From Clostridia bacterium (GTDB lineage Bacteria; Bacillota; Clostridia; Oscillospirales; CAG-272): 63,605 nt of DNA. How positions within the stretch are numbered: position 1 is the stretch's first letter; each line of letters starts with the position of its first letter. Under the pieces are notes generated by a model. The model was given only the letters and a program-made list of their open reading frames with translations. It had not been told where the DNA came from and searched no databases. Position numbers and translations under genes: made by a program. This document shows positions 40,961-51,192 of this stretch, one piece after another. The stretch lies in the NCBI GenBank assembly GCA_017621415.1, contig JAGATD010000007.1, forward strand, positions 1-63,605. Reading direction: 5' to 3'.

Positions 40961-41848
40961 TTACAAAATACAACTTATCAGTCCGTCTTTCTCCTTTACA
41001 GGCAGGAATATCGCTTCTTCCGAAAGACCACCCGCAAGATTGTTTGGGGAATGTACCGAGAGATACATCTGTCCGTCATCTGCGGTAAAGAGCATTCCGT
41101 GACCGCCGTCATATTTGCCGCCTATCGCCTTAGTGAATAAAGGCTCCTCTGCTTGAATCCACTCGCCGTCTACCTTGCCGTTTTTGCTATATGCTATTCC
41201 GACCCTATATTCATCGTTATAAGTGTTTGACCAAAGCATAAGAAGCCTGCCCTCGCTTGTTTTGTAAAGAAAGCAGCCGTCTGTTACCTGCTTATTTGCC
41301 CAGTGGGCATCGTCGGCTCTAAAAAGCTCCATTGGCTCGGATATAAAATGAGTTAAATCGAGAGAGAGCTTTGCTGCCGCCATCCGTCCTATTCCGTCAT
41401 CGGTACATGTCCACTCATGAACAAAAACCATCCAGGGCTGTCCCTCATCATCAACCCAAAAAGTACCGTCTATTGAGTCCCACTCCTTTGGGGTAATATG
41501 ACCGTTTGTTATTTCAACAAATGGCCCCTCGGGGGACTCGGATTTCAAAATCGAGCAGCCCCTATGCCCTGTCAAAGAAGAATAATACGAGGCAATCATA
41601 TAATAGCTGCCGTTAAACTTGTGCACCTCGGGCGCCCAGAACTGTTTTTCGGCATTTTCGGGACGAATATACACAAGATTCTTTGTTTTCTCCCATTTTC
41701 CCGAAAGGTTTTTGCCCTCAGATTTATAACATCCCCAGGCAGTATCATTCCAGCCGCCCTCCGATACATCCGTACCGTAGAGGTAATAGCAATCCTCGCC
41801 TGCCAAAACAAACGGGTCGCGAAGCTTAAATATTCCTGTTTCTATCAT
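40961..41848 (-). CDS. Glycoside hydrolase family 43 enzyme
   Basis: A 295-residue single-domain, signal-less five-bladed propeller. RDPFVLAGEDCYYLY near residue 10 carries the catalytic base Asp; WAPEVHKFNGSYYM and SIDGTFWVDDEGQPWM are typical GH43 segments. Likely an intracellular arabinosidase or beta-xylosidase acting on imported oligosaccharides; the exact substrate is not decided by sequence. It overlaps the GH1 gene by 4 bp (ATGA), so the two are co-translated. Confidence 0.88.
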   Translation of the reverse strand: MIETGIFKLRDPFVLAGEDCYYLYGTDVSEGGWNDTAWGCYKSEGKNLSGKWEKTKNLVYIRPENAEKQFWAPEVHKFNGSYYMIASYYSSLTGHRGCSILKSESPEGPFVEITNGHITPKEWDSIDGTFWVDDEGQPWMVFVHEWTCTDDGIGRMAAAKLSLDLTHFISEPMELFRADDAHWANKQVTDGCFLYKTSEGRLLMLWSNTYNDEYRVGIAYSKNGKVDGEWIQAEEPLFTKAIGGKYDGGHGMLFTADDGQMYLSVHSPNNLAGGLSEEAIFLPVKEKDGLISCIL

Positions 41849-43242
41849 ACGATGCTCCGGCTGCTCCTTAGCTCTTTTTGCTTTTCGTTTTCGCTTTTTC
41901 CCTTAATATAATCTCTGTACCAGTATGCAGAATCCTTGGGAATTCGTTTTAAGGTTTCATAATCGGTGTAAATGATTCCGAATCTTGGAATGTATCCGTG
42001 CGCCCACTCGAAATTATCCATAAAGGTCCAGAGGAAGTAGCCTCTTATATCAACTCCGTCATCTGCCGCCCTCTCAAGCTCTGAAAGATATGAAGAGAGA
42101 AATTCTATTCTGTCCACGTCGTGCACTCTGCCATCGGGAGTCAGGACATCATCTGCTGCCGTTCCGTTCTCAGAAAGGTAGAATGGCAGATTATATCGCT
42201 CGGTTAAGAAACGAGGTCCCCAATATAAGCATTTCGGAGTTATGGGCCATCCAAGGGCGGTAACAGGAGCATTCTCAGGGCGCGCCACTACTGTAGGATT
42301 TCCGTTCTCCCCTGCTCTTATTTCCTTGCCGTTATATATATTCTGGGCATAAAAATCTATTGGCTGATTTATAAGGCGCATATCCTCCTCGGTAATCTCG
42401 GGGAGATAGTCCTTATATAGCTTAAGACCGTCATCGGGGTATTTTCCAAGTATGACAGGGTCGCTCCACCATGAAACATTCCACAAAACATATTCCGAAA
42501 GCTCGGGACATTCAAAGAACGCTTTTCTTGCCGCCTCGATATCCTCGGAGGAGTTACTGCTTGGATAATGGGCGCTGCAGGTAGGCGCATAGCCTATCTT
42601 TATGGGTCGCTTTGCCGCCTTGCGCATGGCTATTACCGCCGCGCCGTGAGCTTTCATCACATTGTGAGCCATTAGGAAAACATCTTTGTACGGCAGTCTT
42701 ACTCCCGGGGCATGAACCGCCTCAAGATAGCCTTGACCTATAAAGCACTGGGGCTCGTTGAGGGTGATGAAATATGTAACTCTATCTGAATAAAGCTCAA
42801 CAACCTTTTTAGCATATTCGGCAAACCACAGAGGCGACTCGTCGTTAAGCCAACCGCCCTTTTTGTATAGAGCATAAGGATAATCCCAGTGGAACAGAGT
42901 TATATATGGCTCGATGCCGTTTTCTAAAAGCTCATCTATAAGCTCTGAATAGAAGCGTACACCGTCTTCACAGATGTCTCCCACACCGTTAGGAAAAATT
43001 CTCGACCAGCTTATAGAAAAGCGGTAGGAATTTATTCCAAGAGAGCGCATAAGCTTAACATCTTCTTTAAAGAGGTGATAATGGTCGCAGGCAATATCGG
43101 AATTTTTGCCATCTCTTATTCTTCCCGGCTCGTGAGAGAAAACATCCCATATGCTAAGGCCTTTTCCCTTTTCACGATATGCCCCCTCTATCTGCTGCGA
43201 TGCGGTTGCCACACCCCACGCAAAATCTTTTCTGAAACTCAT
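41845..43242 (-). CDS. Glycoside hydrolase family 1 beta-glucosidase-type enzyme
   Basis: A 465-residue GH1 enzyme. N-terminus DFAWGVATASQQIEGAY, acid/base motif TLNEPQ near residue 165, nucleophile motif YLSENGTA near residue 355. No signal peptide, so it is cytoplasmic; it hydrolyses beta-glucosides or related disaccharides. ATG 43242 follows GAGGTGA; the frame start at 43251 lies inside that site. First gene of a two-gene operon divergent from the AraC gene. Confidence 0.93.
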   Translation of the reverse strand: MSFRKDFAWGVATASQQIEGAYREKGKGLSIWDVFSHEPGRIRDGKNSDIACDHYHLFKEDVKLMRSLGINSYRFSISWSRIFPNGVGDICEDGVRFYSELIDELLENGIEPYITLFHWDYPYALYKKGGWLNDESPLWFAEYAKKVVELYSDRVTYFITLNEPQCFIGQGYLEAVHAPGVRLPYKDVFLMAHNVMKAHGAAVIAMRKAAKRPIKIGYAPTCSAHYPSSNSSEDIEAARKAFFECPELSEYVLWNVSWWSDPVILGKYPDDGLKLYKDYLPEITEEDMRLINQPIDFYAQNIYNGKEIRAGENGNPTVVARPENAPVTALGWPITPKCLYWGPRFLTERYNLPFYLSENGTAADDVLTPDGRVHDVDRIEFLSSYLSELERAADDGVDIRGYFLWTFMDNFEWAHGYIPRFGIIYTDYETLKRIPKDSAYWYRDYIKGKSENEKQKELRSSRSIV

Positions 43243-43312
43243 TTGTGTCACCTCGGTTAAAGCTTATTCCGGCATAAAAACGCCGAAAAATTGATTTTGT
43301 GCATTTTGAGCT

Positions 43313-43341
43313 ATTATAACACAAACAATTTGATTTTGCAA
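43313..43341 (-). promoter_or_regulatory. Promoter of the GH1-GH43 operon
   Basis: -35 TTGCAA (43341-43336), 17-bp spacer, -10 TATAAT (43318-43313). The motif ATTTTGTGCATT, also seen near the other AraC-linked genes, lies just downstream of -10 (43293-43307). Confidence 0.65.
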
Positions 43342-43458
43342 TACCCAATTCTAAATTTGGCAACCCGCACTTTTTCACTCCGATTCAAGGGTATTTTACA
43401 CTACCTTATTATACTATATCCGGAAACAAAGATTTTTGCACAAAATTGTACTTAGCTA

Positions 43459-43487
43459 TTGAAATTGCCCGAAATTGTATGTATAAT
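43459..43487 (+). promoter_or_regulatory. Promoter of the AraC gene
   Basis: TTGAAA (43459-43464), 17-bp spacer, TATAAT (43482-43487). A TTGCACAAAATTG block lies directly upstream (about 43436-43448). Confidence 0.7.
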
Positions 43488-43542
43488 ATTTGTTGAAACA
43501 AAAAGTTTTTCTTGCAAAAAAATCCGTAACAGGAGACTTAAG

Positions 43543-44382
43543 ATGTATACAAATTATGCTTACATAGGCGAAAACGACGAGGACATTGTCGACATTACAA
43601 AGCCCTTGGTTGTTACGGCAGCAGGCTACAACAGAGTTGTGAAGCGCCGTGTAATTGCTACCGAGAGACCAAACGGCAGAGGAGATTTTCAGATCATATA
43701 CATCGCATCGGGAAAGGCGCATTTCTTTTTAGACGGTGAAGAGCAGATTGTTTCGCGCGGCAACATAGTTTTGTTCAGACCCTGGGAAAGACAGATGTAT
43801 TACTACTATCTTGAGGACAGGGTTGAAAGCTATTGGATACACTTTACAGGTTACGAGGCTGAGAAGCTGCTTGACACCGCAGACCTGAACAAAAATGTAT
43901 TTTTTATCGGTGATTCCTCAGATTTTCCCTCAAAATGCAACCGTATTATCCGTGAAATTCAAACCAAGCGAACCAACTACGAGGAGTTAACCTCAATTTT
44001 ATTCAGAGAGATTATTCTTGTTATCAGCCGCTATCTTAGAGAGGGCCGAGGGGTTAACCGCGACACCTTAAACGAAGTTGAGCGAGCTATAAATTACTTC
44101 AGTGAAAATTACACGGAGGATATCAATATAGAACAATATGCTAAAATGAGGCATATGAGTGTATCCTGGTTTATAAGAAACTTTAAAAGCATCACAAAGC
44201 TTTCACCCTTACAATACATTATTACTCTGCGAATAACAAATGCCAAAGCATTGCTTATAAACACCGATTATCCGATATCAAAGATATCCGATGCTGTGGG
44301 ATTCGACAACGCACTTTACTTCAGCCGTCTTTTCCATAAGCATACCGGCATGTCACCTACGAAATTCAGAAAAAGAAATTAA
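43543..44382 (+). CDS. AraC-family transcriptional regulator
   Basis: A 279-residue regulator. The N-terminal cupin-like sensing domain (about 40-150, GRGDFQIIYIASGKAHFFL) is followed by the C-terminal pair of helix-turn-helix motifs (about 180-277; INIEQYAKMRHMSVSWFIRN and ISKISDAVGFDNALYFSRLF). ATG 43543 has AGGAGA upstream; the longer frame would start at the -35 box. It probably senses a sugar and activates the divergent GH1-GH43 operon and the downstream surface-protein operon. Confidence 0.88.
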   Translation: MYTNYAYIGENDEDIVDITKPLVVTAAGYNRVVKRRVIATERPNGRGDFQIIYIASGKAHFFLDGEEQIVSRGNIVLFRPWERQMYYYYLEDRVESYWIHFTGYEAEKLLDTADLNKNVFFIGDSSDFPSKCNRIIREIQTKRTNYEELTSILFREIILVISRYLREGRGVNRDTLNEVERAINYFSENYTEDINIEQYAKMRHMSVSWFIRNFKSITKLSPLQYIITLRITNAKALLINTDYPISKISDAVGFDNALYFSRLFHKHTGMSPTKFRKRN

Positions 44383-44391
44383 CATTTTTTT

Positions 44392-44445
44392 GCCGAGGGC
44401 TTCGGAATACTCGTCACGAGTATTTTTGTTGTCCTCGGTTTTTAT
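44392..44445 (+). terminator. Terminator after the AraC gene
   Basis: GCCGAGGGC pairs with GTCCTCGG, enclosing AATACTCGT/ACGAGTATT, then a T-rich run. Confidence 0.65.
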
Positions 44446-44664
44446 TTTCCTTTTTTTAACTTCTATACTGTTTTTTGCCAAGAACAACTTCAATTTTGTG
44501 CATATATTGTATCATAATATCCATTGAAAAATTTGTTAATGTGGTTTAAAATAGTATTACAAGGCGCATCTTTTTTTGGATATTTTTACTGTTAAAACAA
44601 AAATTGTGCTTATAAATTGCTAAAAGAAAAACTTCGAGCAGAATAACAATGAAAGGAAAATTGT
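44446..44664 (+). promoter_or_regulatory. Upstream region of the giant lipoprotein gene with AraC-site candidates
   Basis: Holds CAATTTTGTGCATATATTG (44491-44509) and AAAATTGTGCTTATAA (44600-44615), which match motifs near the AraC and GH1 promoters. No clear consensus -35/-10 pair is seen, in line with activator dependence. Confidence 0.4.
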
Positions 44665-47600
44665 ATGAAAAAAACTTTATTACTGACTGTTATTTTGATT
44701 GTTACATCATCGTTGGTTTTGTTTTCCTGCACAAACAACTCCGACAAAGAAAATCCCCCCGACGGATATGTAAACAATCTTGTCACCTTCGATGTCGGTG
44801 AAGCCGTAAGCATTGTGGTACCCGGCAAGAGCTTTGCCGCAGCCGAAATGCTTCAAGATGAGCTGTTTTATGCTCTCGGAAAAATGCCGGAGCTTGTAGG
44901 CAGACCTACCGAAGCCGGCACAAATGAGCTTTTCGTTGGAAAATGCGACTCTGAGCTCTCGGATACCGCTTATTCCGTGCTTGAAAAACACGAGCGTGAA
45001 AGCGATTACATCATAAGAGTTGCGATATACTCAAACGGACAGTCTGCCGCTATAGCTTACGATGAATGCGAAAGCGCTGTTGACTACACCGAGCTTGTGA
45101 ACGACTCCGCGCTAAGACTCTTTGTTTCAGAGTTTGTAAAAGCAAACACAGCTATTAACTTTGCCGACGGTTTCTCAAGGGTATATACATTTGATATTCT
45201 TGAAAAACAAAAAGAAAAGGATGCGGCAAGGCAAAATGCAGCTTGGGATGCTGTTCTAAAGCAGTCTGATGCCGAGACTGTCAGTGCCCTTAAGGAAATG
45301 TATGCCATGTTTGACTCAAAGATGTTAGACTGGCTTGCCGACCTTTACGACCCTGACACCGGCGGATTTTATTATTCAAACTCCGGAAGAAACCACGAGG
45401 GATATCTGCCGGATATTGAATCAACAGCTCAGGCTATCGATCTTTTAAGAATAAGCGGTGCTTTTGACGAGTACGGCGACGATGCAAACGCGGCTCTTCC
45501 CGATTGGTTTAAGACAAAGCTTATCTCCTTTGTCAAAGGGCTTCAGGATCCGAACGGTTACTTCTACCACCCACAGTGGACACGCGCTATGGTGGATTCC
45601 AGAATATCAAGAAAAAGCCGTGACCTTACAAAGGGTCTGTCGCTTCTTGCTTCTCTCGGAGCAAGTCCCACCTACGACATTCTTGACGTAAAGGGCGACG
45701 GAATGAAGGCTGACGGAACGCCTGTTGGCTTTGATAAGCCTATTCTCTATAACAGAACAACCGACCCACTCCGCTTGTCGGGTATGGCAAGCGCAGTTTC
45801 TAAGGTTGTTCCCGCATCGGGAGCATCTGTACCGTCAAACATCGCATCAAAGGAAGCATTTATCACCTACCTTAACGGTCTTGATCTTAAAAATGACTCC
45901 TACACTATCGGAAACGATATAGCCTCGCAGGCGCAGGAAATAAAGGCGCGTGACGAGTATCTTGCCTCCATCGGAGCAAACTACCGCCTTAAGGATATTT
46001 TACAGGAATGGCTCTTTGACAACTGCTATCAGACTACAGGACACTGGAGCCCCTACGCAGACTATGATGGGCTTAACGGATTTATGAAGATATCCGCAGC
46101 CTGCTCCGCTCTCGAAATTCCTCTTAAATACCCCGAGGCCGCAGCTCGCTCGGCAATCAATGCCATTACTACAGAAGAATATAACCTTACTGTATGTTAT
46201 GCTTATAACACCTGGTTCTCTATAAATAACATATTCTCTATACTTAACAAGTGCCATCCCGCAGACCAGGCTGCCTTAGTTATAAGCTCGATAAAGGCAG
46301 AGCTTAAAGAGAGAGCTCCCGAGCTCATAAGAGCAACCACCGAAAAGCAGTCTATCTTCCTCCGTGAGGATGGCTCCTTCTCCTACAACGAAAACTCCAC
46401 CTCGGCAACAAGCCAGGGTATGCCCGTTGCTGTACCCGGAATGCTTGAGGGTGACATAAACGCAACGCTAATCTGCCTTGCTGACACCTGCCACCAGATG
46501 TTCTCGGCTTTGGGATACAGTATGCCTCCCATTTTCGGAAAGGCGGATCTTACCAGATTTGTAGACAGAGTTGAGGACCTCGGCTCAATTATAAAGGAGA
46601 AAGAGGAAATCGTTATAGTTGAGGCAAACTTTGACGAAGAAACCGTTGGAGCCGCAACCTCCTCTCTTAAGATATCCAACGGCACAGACGGCTCTACCTT
46701 CAATGTTATAAAGGACCCCCGCCAAAGCGGAAATGTTCTTGAATTTGATGCTGTAACAGGTGGCGGCAAAAGAGTGCGTTTGCCTATGGACCTCTCTGTA
46801 AATCCTCTCTCCCGTTGCTATGTATTTGAGGGTGAATTTAACTTTACAGATGCTCCCACAGGTATGTTCGCAACCCTTGCGGTAGGACCAAACTGCCATC
46901 TTATCGCCTTTGCGATGTATAACGGCAATATCTACCTTTACGAGCAGACCTCCGACAACGGACTTAACTCAAAGACCGTTGACCTGAAAACATCGGTCCC
47001 TCTCGGTCAGTGGTTTAAAATTAAAGTTGAATTCTTCTATGCGGCATCAGCCGATGTAAGAATAAAAACTTATGTTGACGACAAGCTTATCAGCGTAAGC
47101 GATAACTTCTATGACCCTAATGGCGAAAAGCTTGACGGCGGAACCCCCTCTCCTGACGCAAGATATGAGGGAGTAGACTTCTATGTTTATTCATACTACG
47201 GAGCAAGAGTTCTTCTTGACAACTGGTCCTGCTATAAAAAGAGCGAGCAGTATACTCCTGTTCTTGACCCCGAAAATCAGCCTGTAATTAATATAGACGG
47301 CCCCGACAGAGACGGGATTGTTTACGACTTTGAAGAAGAGACCGTCGGAGCGCTGCCCGAGTCTGTAAACACCCTCGGCTCAGCAGAGGTAATATCGAAA
47401 GACGACAGCAAGGAGCTTTCGGTTAAGGGCTCTGCTGTTATGTCTCTGCCGGTTAATATCAGAACCGCAGGCGCTAACGCGACCTCTTTTGAGCTTGACC
47501 TTAATATAATCTCTCAAGCAGAGGGCAAGATATTTGATATCACATTTGCCGAGGACGGTGTAAATCCTCACGATATCGTAAAATACAATGTTGAGATAGT

Positions 47601-50600
47601 AGACATAGACGGCACAAAATATGTCTGCATCTATGCCGCTCCCACAGGAGCAAGCGACCTTAAGATTGACGGTGTGATAATACCGATAGGCGAAAGCCGC
47701 AAGCTTAAGATTGAATACTATGACGGAAAAAGAGTAGCTCTCTTCTATCTTGATTCAAACCTTATGGCAAGCTGCGATGTGCTATGCCAAAATGCGAAAA
47801 ACTATCCTGTAGGAAAGGTTTCTCTAAGCTTTACCTCGACAGCAAACCTTACTTTAGACAATATGGTTTGCGAAAAGGTAAAGAAGAGCTTTGACACAGC
47901 GACAAAGCCCGGAATCGACTCTGTTATTCACGATTTTGAAAACGGAATAGGAGTTGACTGTTCGGGTAATGTAAGCCTTGGCGGCGATACAGACAAGTAT
48001 GTAAGTCTGGGAAGCTCCTCTTCGATAATCTTCCCCGTAAATGAAAGAAGCGTTATCACAAGCCTTATAAGCTTCAGCGCGGATCTTTCAATCAGCTCCT
48101 CCTCCGAGGCAGGATACCTTATATCCTTTGTTGATGATGACGGAAACAGAATTATCGCCTTTGCGGTAAGAGTTAAGGATAAAAAGGCATCTATACACGA
48201 GGTTACAGCAAACGGTGAATACTCTGACGCTCTTTGCTATATTGCAAAAGACAGCATATCATCTGTATCTATACTTTACTATCCGTTGCGTGATACCGCA
48301 TATATAATATCAGGCGGTCAGGCTATTGCGTGCACAACTCTATGTTACAGCGAAGAAAACAAGCTTCTTGCTCCCGCATTCCTTAAAATTGAGTCAATAG
48401 ACGGCAGCGGCACACTCACCCTTGATAATGTAAAGTTTGAAACCACAAGCGACACCTTTACTCCCAGAGATGTTAAGGAGTCCCAAAATTCCGAGGACAA
48501 TAGCGAAGTGCTTACCTACGAGGGCTCGTCTAACGGCAATATTCCCTCATCGGTTACTATGAATCTGCTTTCCTCCGGCTCGTCCTTTGCTGTACGCGAG
48601 GTGCTTAAGGGCGACAAGTACACAAAGGCGCTTGAATTCAGCACACGCACAGGCAGACAGGACGCGCTAAGCTTTGCGCTTAACAAGCAGACAAAGGACT
48701 ACAATGTAACGGTATTTGAAACAGACTTTAAGTTTACCTTTAAGCCGAATAAGATTTCAAGCTTCCAGATATTCCTTGAAGACGGTGACAAGACCGCTTA
48801 CATAATCAATCTCAGTAAGAGCGGAAACGGTATATCTTACTCCGACCTGTCATCTCTTGGCGAGGTGAGACACAGAGGCTCAAACAAGACTGTTGAGAAT
48901 GCCGAAGAGTGGCACAAGCTCCGCATCGAGTATTACAACGGCACAAGAGATACCGTAAGAATAAAGACCTATATTGACGGTGAGCTTGCAAGAGTAAGTA
49001 ACATCTATGGCGGAAGCGAGGTAGAAACCAATCAACCTATTTCGCTCATAACTCAGGTTCGCATTATGTCCTACGGTGACACCTACGCAGACCTTCTTGT
49101 TGATAACACATCTTTTGTACAAACGAATCTCGAATGCAAGAACGACGCGCTTACCGACTCCTTTGCTCCCATTGAGCCGAGTCCCGATAACCCTGGCACA
49201 GATAATCCCGGCACAGATGAGCCAAATCCCGATGAGCCTGTTACTCCTACAAATGACACAATAACCTTTGAGAATGATTCAATAGGTCAGGCTCCCGCAA
49301 AGGTTACATCTAACAAAAACGATGATTATTCCTACATTTCGGTAATTGCCGACCCCAGAAACGCAGCAGAAAAGGTGCTTAAATTCTATAAGGCAAATAC
49401 CACCGCCCAAGACTCGACCAACAAGCCCTACGCACCCGTAGTTACTATACCGAAAACGGGTACAAGCGCAAGCCACAATGTAACGGTGTTTGAAGCTGAT
49501 ATGTGTATTGACTATATTCCCGGCAGAATTGATACCACCTATCAGTTCTACCTTGGAGCAAGGTCAAATCCCGCCTACTCATTCAGAATAAATGTCACTA
49601 AGGAGCATTTCCTCTTTATCGATAGCTCAAATGACACATCGGGAATTTCAGGTTCGTCTGTCGCAACCGCATCTATGCCCGGTAAGTGGTTTAATCTGAG
49701 AATTGAGTTCTTTGAGGGAGACCAGAATACAGCGAAGATCATGGTTTATATGGACACAGCTCTTATCTACGTTTCACGCAACTTCTACGGTCCTAAAAAA
49801 GACGACCCTGCTGGAAAGAGCTATACTGTAAACAACAACATCAGCGAGTTCGTTGTAACCACCTGGAGCAATACTCAAGGAATAATGCTTCTTGATAACA
49901 TTTCTCTCTACGAAACAACTCTCACCTATCCCACAAATCCTCAGGGCGCCCCCTCCGGCAAGGTTTATCCCGAAGCTGAAACCGAGGACTTTGACGTAAA
50001 GGTTCTTCCTGTTAAGGGCGGCGCTAACGGCATTATCACCCTCAACACCGATATTTCCGCAGACAAACCCACAATCACTGTTCTTGACAGGGTTGCTGCA
50101 AAATATGACCTTAAGGCTGATATCGCTGTTGTAATCGACAACCTTATGGAAAATGCGGGCGAGGGTACGAACACAGAAGAAAAAACGCCCAATGCCGACA
50201 TTATTGATTTCCTTAAATCAAAGCTTGCCGGCGGCAGACTAAAGCTTATGAACCACGGATTAACCCACGTGTTCTGGGCTGATACCGAGACCGGCGAAAA
50301 TATCGACTGGGACTTCCTGCACCGCGAGTTTATCGGCTCAAAGTATCTGCTTCGTTCCCTCTTCCCCTCTCAGCGTGTGCTTACCGCGGTTCTTCCCGGC
50401 TATGCCTGGATTGTTGATATGCACGGTGAGCAGATATACGACGAGGTCTACGAAATTCTGAGAGAAGAGTATATTGCTGACAGATATTACGACGGAACTG
50501 CGGCAAACATCTATGATTGGGATTGGGAAAAGACTCCCGCCCACCAGATTCTGCCTGACAACGATGCACAGACCTTTGCGGTAATCGACAGTGTTGCAAG

Positions 50601-51162
50601 AGGCGACGGCAGATTTGCAAACCTCTTCCTCTATCATCTTGATGAGGATGCAAACTTCGACAGCGGTGCAACAAACGGCGGCACCGAAACCTACTTCTAC
50701 CAGCGCGAGTCAAGGCTTGACGCAATCTGCAAGAGAATAGCCGCCTATGTAGAAACAGGCGCTGTATGGCAAACCAACTACGAGGATGCTATGCTTTATC
50801 TCCGTGAGGCAGAAAATGCAACCGTCACTATTGAAAGAGGCGATGAAATCACTATCGTACTTGAAGACGGACTTGATGATGAGATTTACAACTATCCTTT
50901 GTCAGTCAGAGTTCAGCTTGACGAGAGCTTTGAGGCGGTAAAGATTACTCAAAACGGTAATGTAAGCTATGCGCTTGTAAAAATGCAAAACGGTATCTAC
51001 TTTGCCGACCTTGACATCGTTCCCGATAGCTCCGAGGCGGTAGTTGAAAAGGTTAGTCTCGATGATGTTCCCGAGGAGTTCCTTCCCGCAGAGCCCGATG
51101 GCGGTAACGACGGCTCGCTGGACTTTGGCGGAACTGACAAGGACGACTCGGCTTGGTCCTAA
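44665..51162 (+). CDS. Giant modular lipoprotein (toroid, LamG-like repeats, deacetylase-like domain)
   Basis: A 2165-residue surface lipoprotein with lipobox LVLFSC (Cys22). Domains in order: a GH20b/GH67N-like alpha/beta domain (about 45-165); an alpha/alpha-toroid (about 190-640) homologous to the next gene; four to five LamG-like beta-sandwich repeats (about 650-875, 885-1075, 1085-1265, 1285-1495, 1532-1755), each starting (D/E)FE.ET.G and ending LLLDN; a Pro-rich linker (about 1500-1530); and a divergent NodB-like polysaccharide deacetylase domain with NHGLTH (HxxxH, near 1861). The C-terminus DDSAWS matches that of the small peptide at 52459. It probably binds and modifies a polysaccharide at the cell surface. 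Confidence 0.8.
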   Translation: MKKTLLLTVILIVTSSLVLFSCTNNSDKENPPDGYVNNLVTFDVGEAVSIVVPGKSFAAAEMLQDELFYALGKMPELVGRPTEAGTNELFVGKCDSELSDTAYSVLEKHERESDYIIRVAIYSNGQSAAIAYDECESAVDYTELVNDSALRLFVSEFVKANTAINFADGFSRVYTFDILEKQKEKDAARQNAAWDAVLKQSDAETVSALKEMYAMFDSKMLDWLADLYDPDTGGFYYSNSGRNHEGYLPDIESTAQAIDLLRISGAFDEYGDDANAALPDWFKTKLISFVKGLQDPNGYFYHPQWTRAMVDSRISRKSRDLTKGLSLLASLGASPTYDILDVKGDGMKADGTPVGFDKPILYNRTTDPLRLSGMASAVSKVVPASGASVPSNIASKEAFITYLNGLDLKNDSYTIGNDIASQAQEIKARDEYLASIGANYRLKDILQEWLFDNCYQTTGHWSPYADYDGLNGFMKISAACSALEIPLKYPEAAARSAINAITTEEYNLTVCYAYNTWFSINNIFSILNKCHPADQAALVISSIKAELKERAPELIRATTEKQSIFLREDGSFSYNENSTSATSQGMPVAVPGMLEGDINATLICLADTCHQMFSALGYSMPPIFGKADLTRFVDRVEDLGSIIKEKEEIVIVEANFDEETVGAATSSLKISNGTDGSTFNVIKDPRQSGNVLEFDAVTGGGKRVRLPMDLSVNPLSRCYVFEGEFNFTDAPTGMFATLAVGPNCHLIAFAMYNGNIYLYEQTSDNGLNSKTVDLKTSVPLGQWFKIKVEFFYAASADVRIKTYVDDKLISVSDNFYDPNGEKLDGGTPSPDARYEGVDFYVYSYYGARVLLDNWSCYKKSEQYTPVLDPENQPVINIDGPDRDGIVYDFEEETVGALPESVNTLGSAEVISKDDSKELSVKGSAVMSLPVNIRTAGANATSFELDLNIISQAEGKIFDITFAEDGVNPHDIVKYNVEIVDIDGTKYVCIYAAPTGASDLKIDGVIIPIGESRKLKIEYYDGKRVALFYLDSNLMASCDVLCQNAKNYPVGKVSLSFTSTANLTLDNMVCEKVKKSFDTATKPGIDSVIHDFENGIGVDCSGNVSLGGDTDKYVSLGSSSSIIFPVNERSVITSLISFSADLSISSSSEAGYLISFVDDDGNRIIAFAVRVKDKKASIHEVTANGEYSDALCYIAKDSISSVSILYYPLRDTAYIISGGQAIACTTLCYSEENKLLAPAFLKIESIDGSGTLTLDNVKFETTSDTFTPRDVKESQNSEDNSEVLTYEGSSNGNIPSSVTMNLLSSGSSFAVREVLKGDKYTKALEFSTRTGRQDALSFALNKQTKDYNVTVFETDFKFTFKPNKISSFQIFLEDGDKTAYIINLSKSGNGISYSDLSSLGEVRHRGSNKTVENAEEWHKLRIEYYNGTRDTVRIKTYIDGELARVSNIYGGSEVETNQPISLITQVRIMSYGDTYADLLVDNTSFVQTNLECKNDALTDSFAPIEPSPDNPGTDNPGTDEPNPDEPVTPTNDTITFENDSIGQAPAKVTSNKNDDYSYISVIADPRNAAEKVLKFYKANTTAQDSTNKPYAPVVTIPKTGTSASHNVTVFEADMCIDYIPGRIDTTYQFYLGARSNPAYSFRINVTKEHFLFIDSSNDTSGISGSSVATASMPGKWFNLRIEFFEGDQNTAKIMVYMDTALIYVSRNFYGPKKDDPAGKSYTVNNNISEFVVTTWSNTQGIMLLDNISLYETTLTYPTNPQGAPSGKVYPEAETEDFDVKVLPVKGGANGIITLNTDISADKPTITVLDRVAAKYDLKADIAVVIDNLMENAGEGTNTEEKTPNADIIDFLKSKLAGGRLKLMNHGLTHVFWADTETGENIDWDFLHREFIGSKYLLRSLFPSQRVLTAVLPGYAWIVDMHGEQIYDEVYEILREEYIADRYYDGTAANIYDWDWEKTPAHQILPDNDAQTFAVIDSVARGDGRFANLFLYHLDEDANFDSGATNGGTETYFYQRESRLDAICKRIAAYVETGAVWQTNYEDAMLYLREAENATVTIERGDEITIVLEDGLDDEIYNYPLSVRVQLDESFEAVKITQNGNVSYALVKMQNGIYFADLDIVPDSSEAVVEKVSLDDVPEEFLPAEPDGGNDGSLDFGGTDKDDSAWS

Positions 51163-51192
51163 CCCCCCCTTTCCCTTTTAGCGAGGCACAAA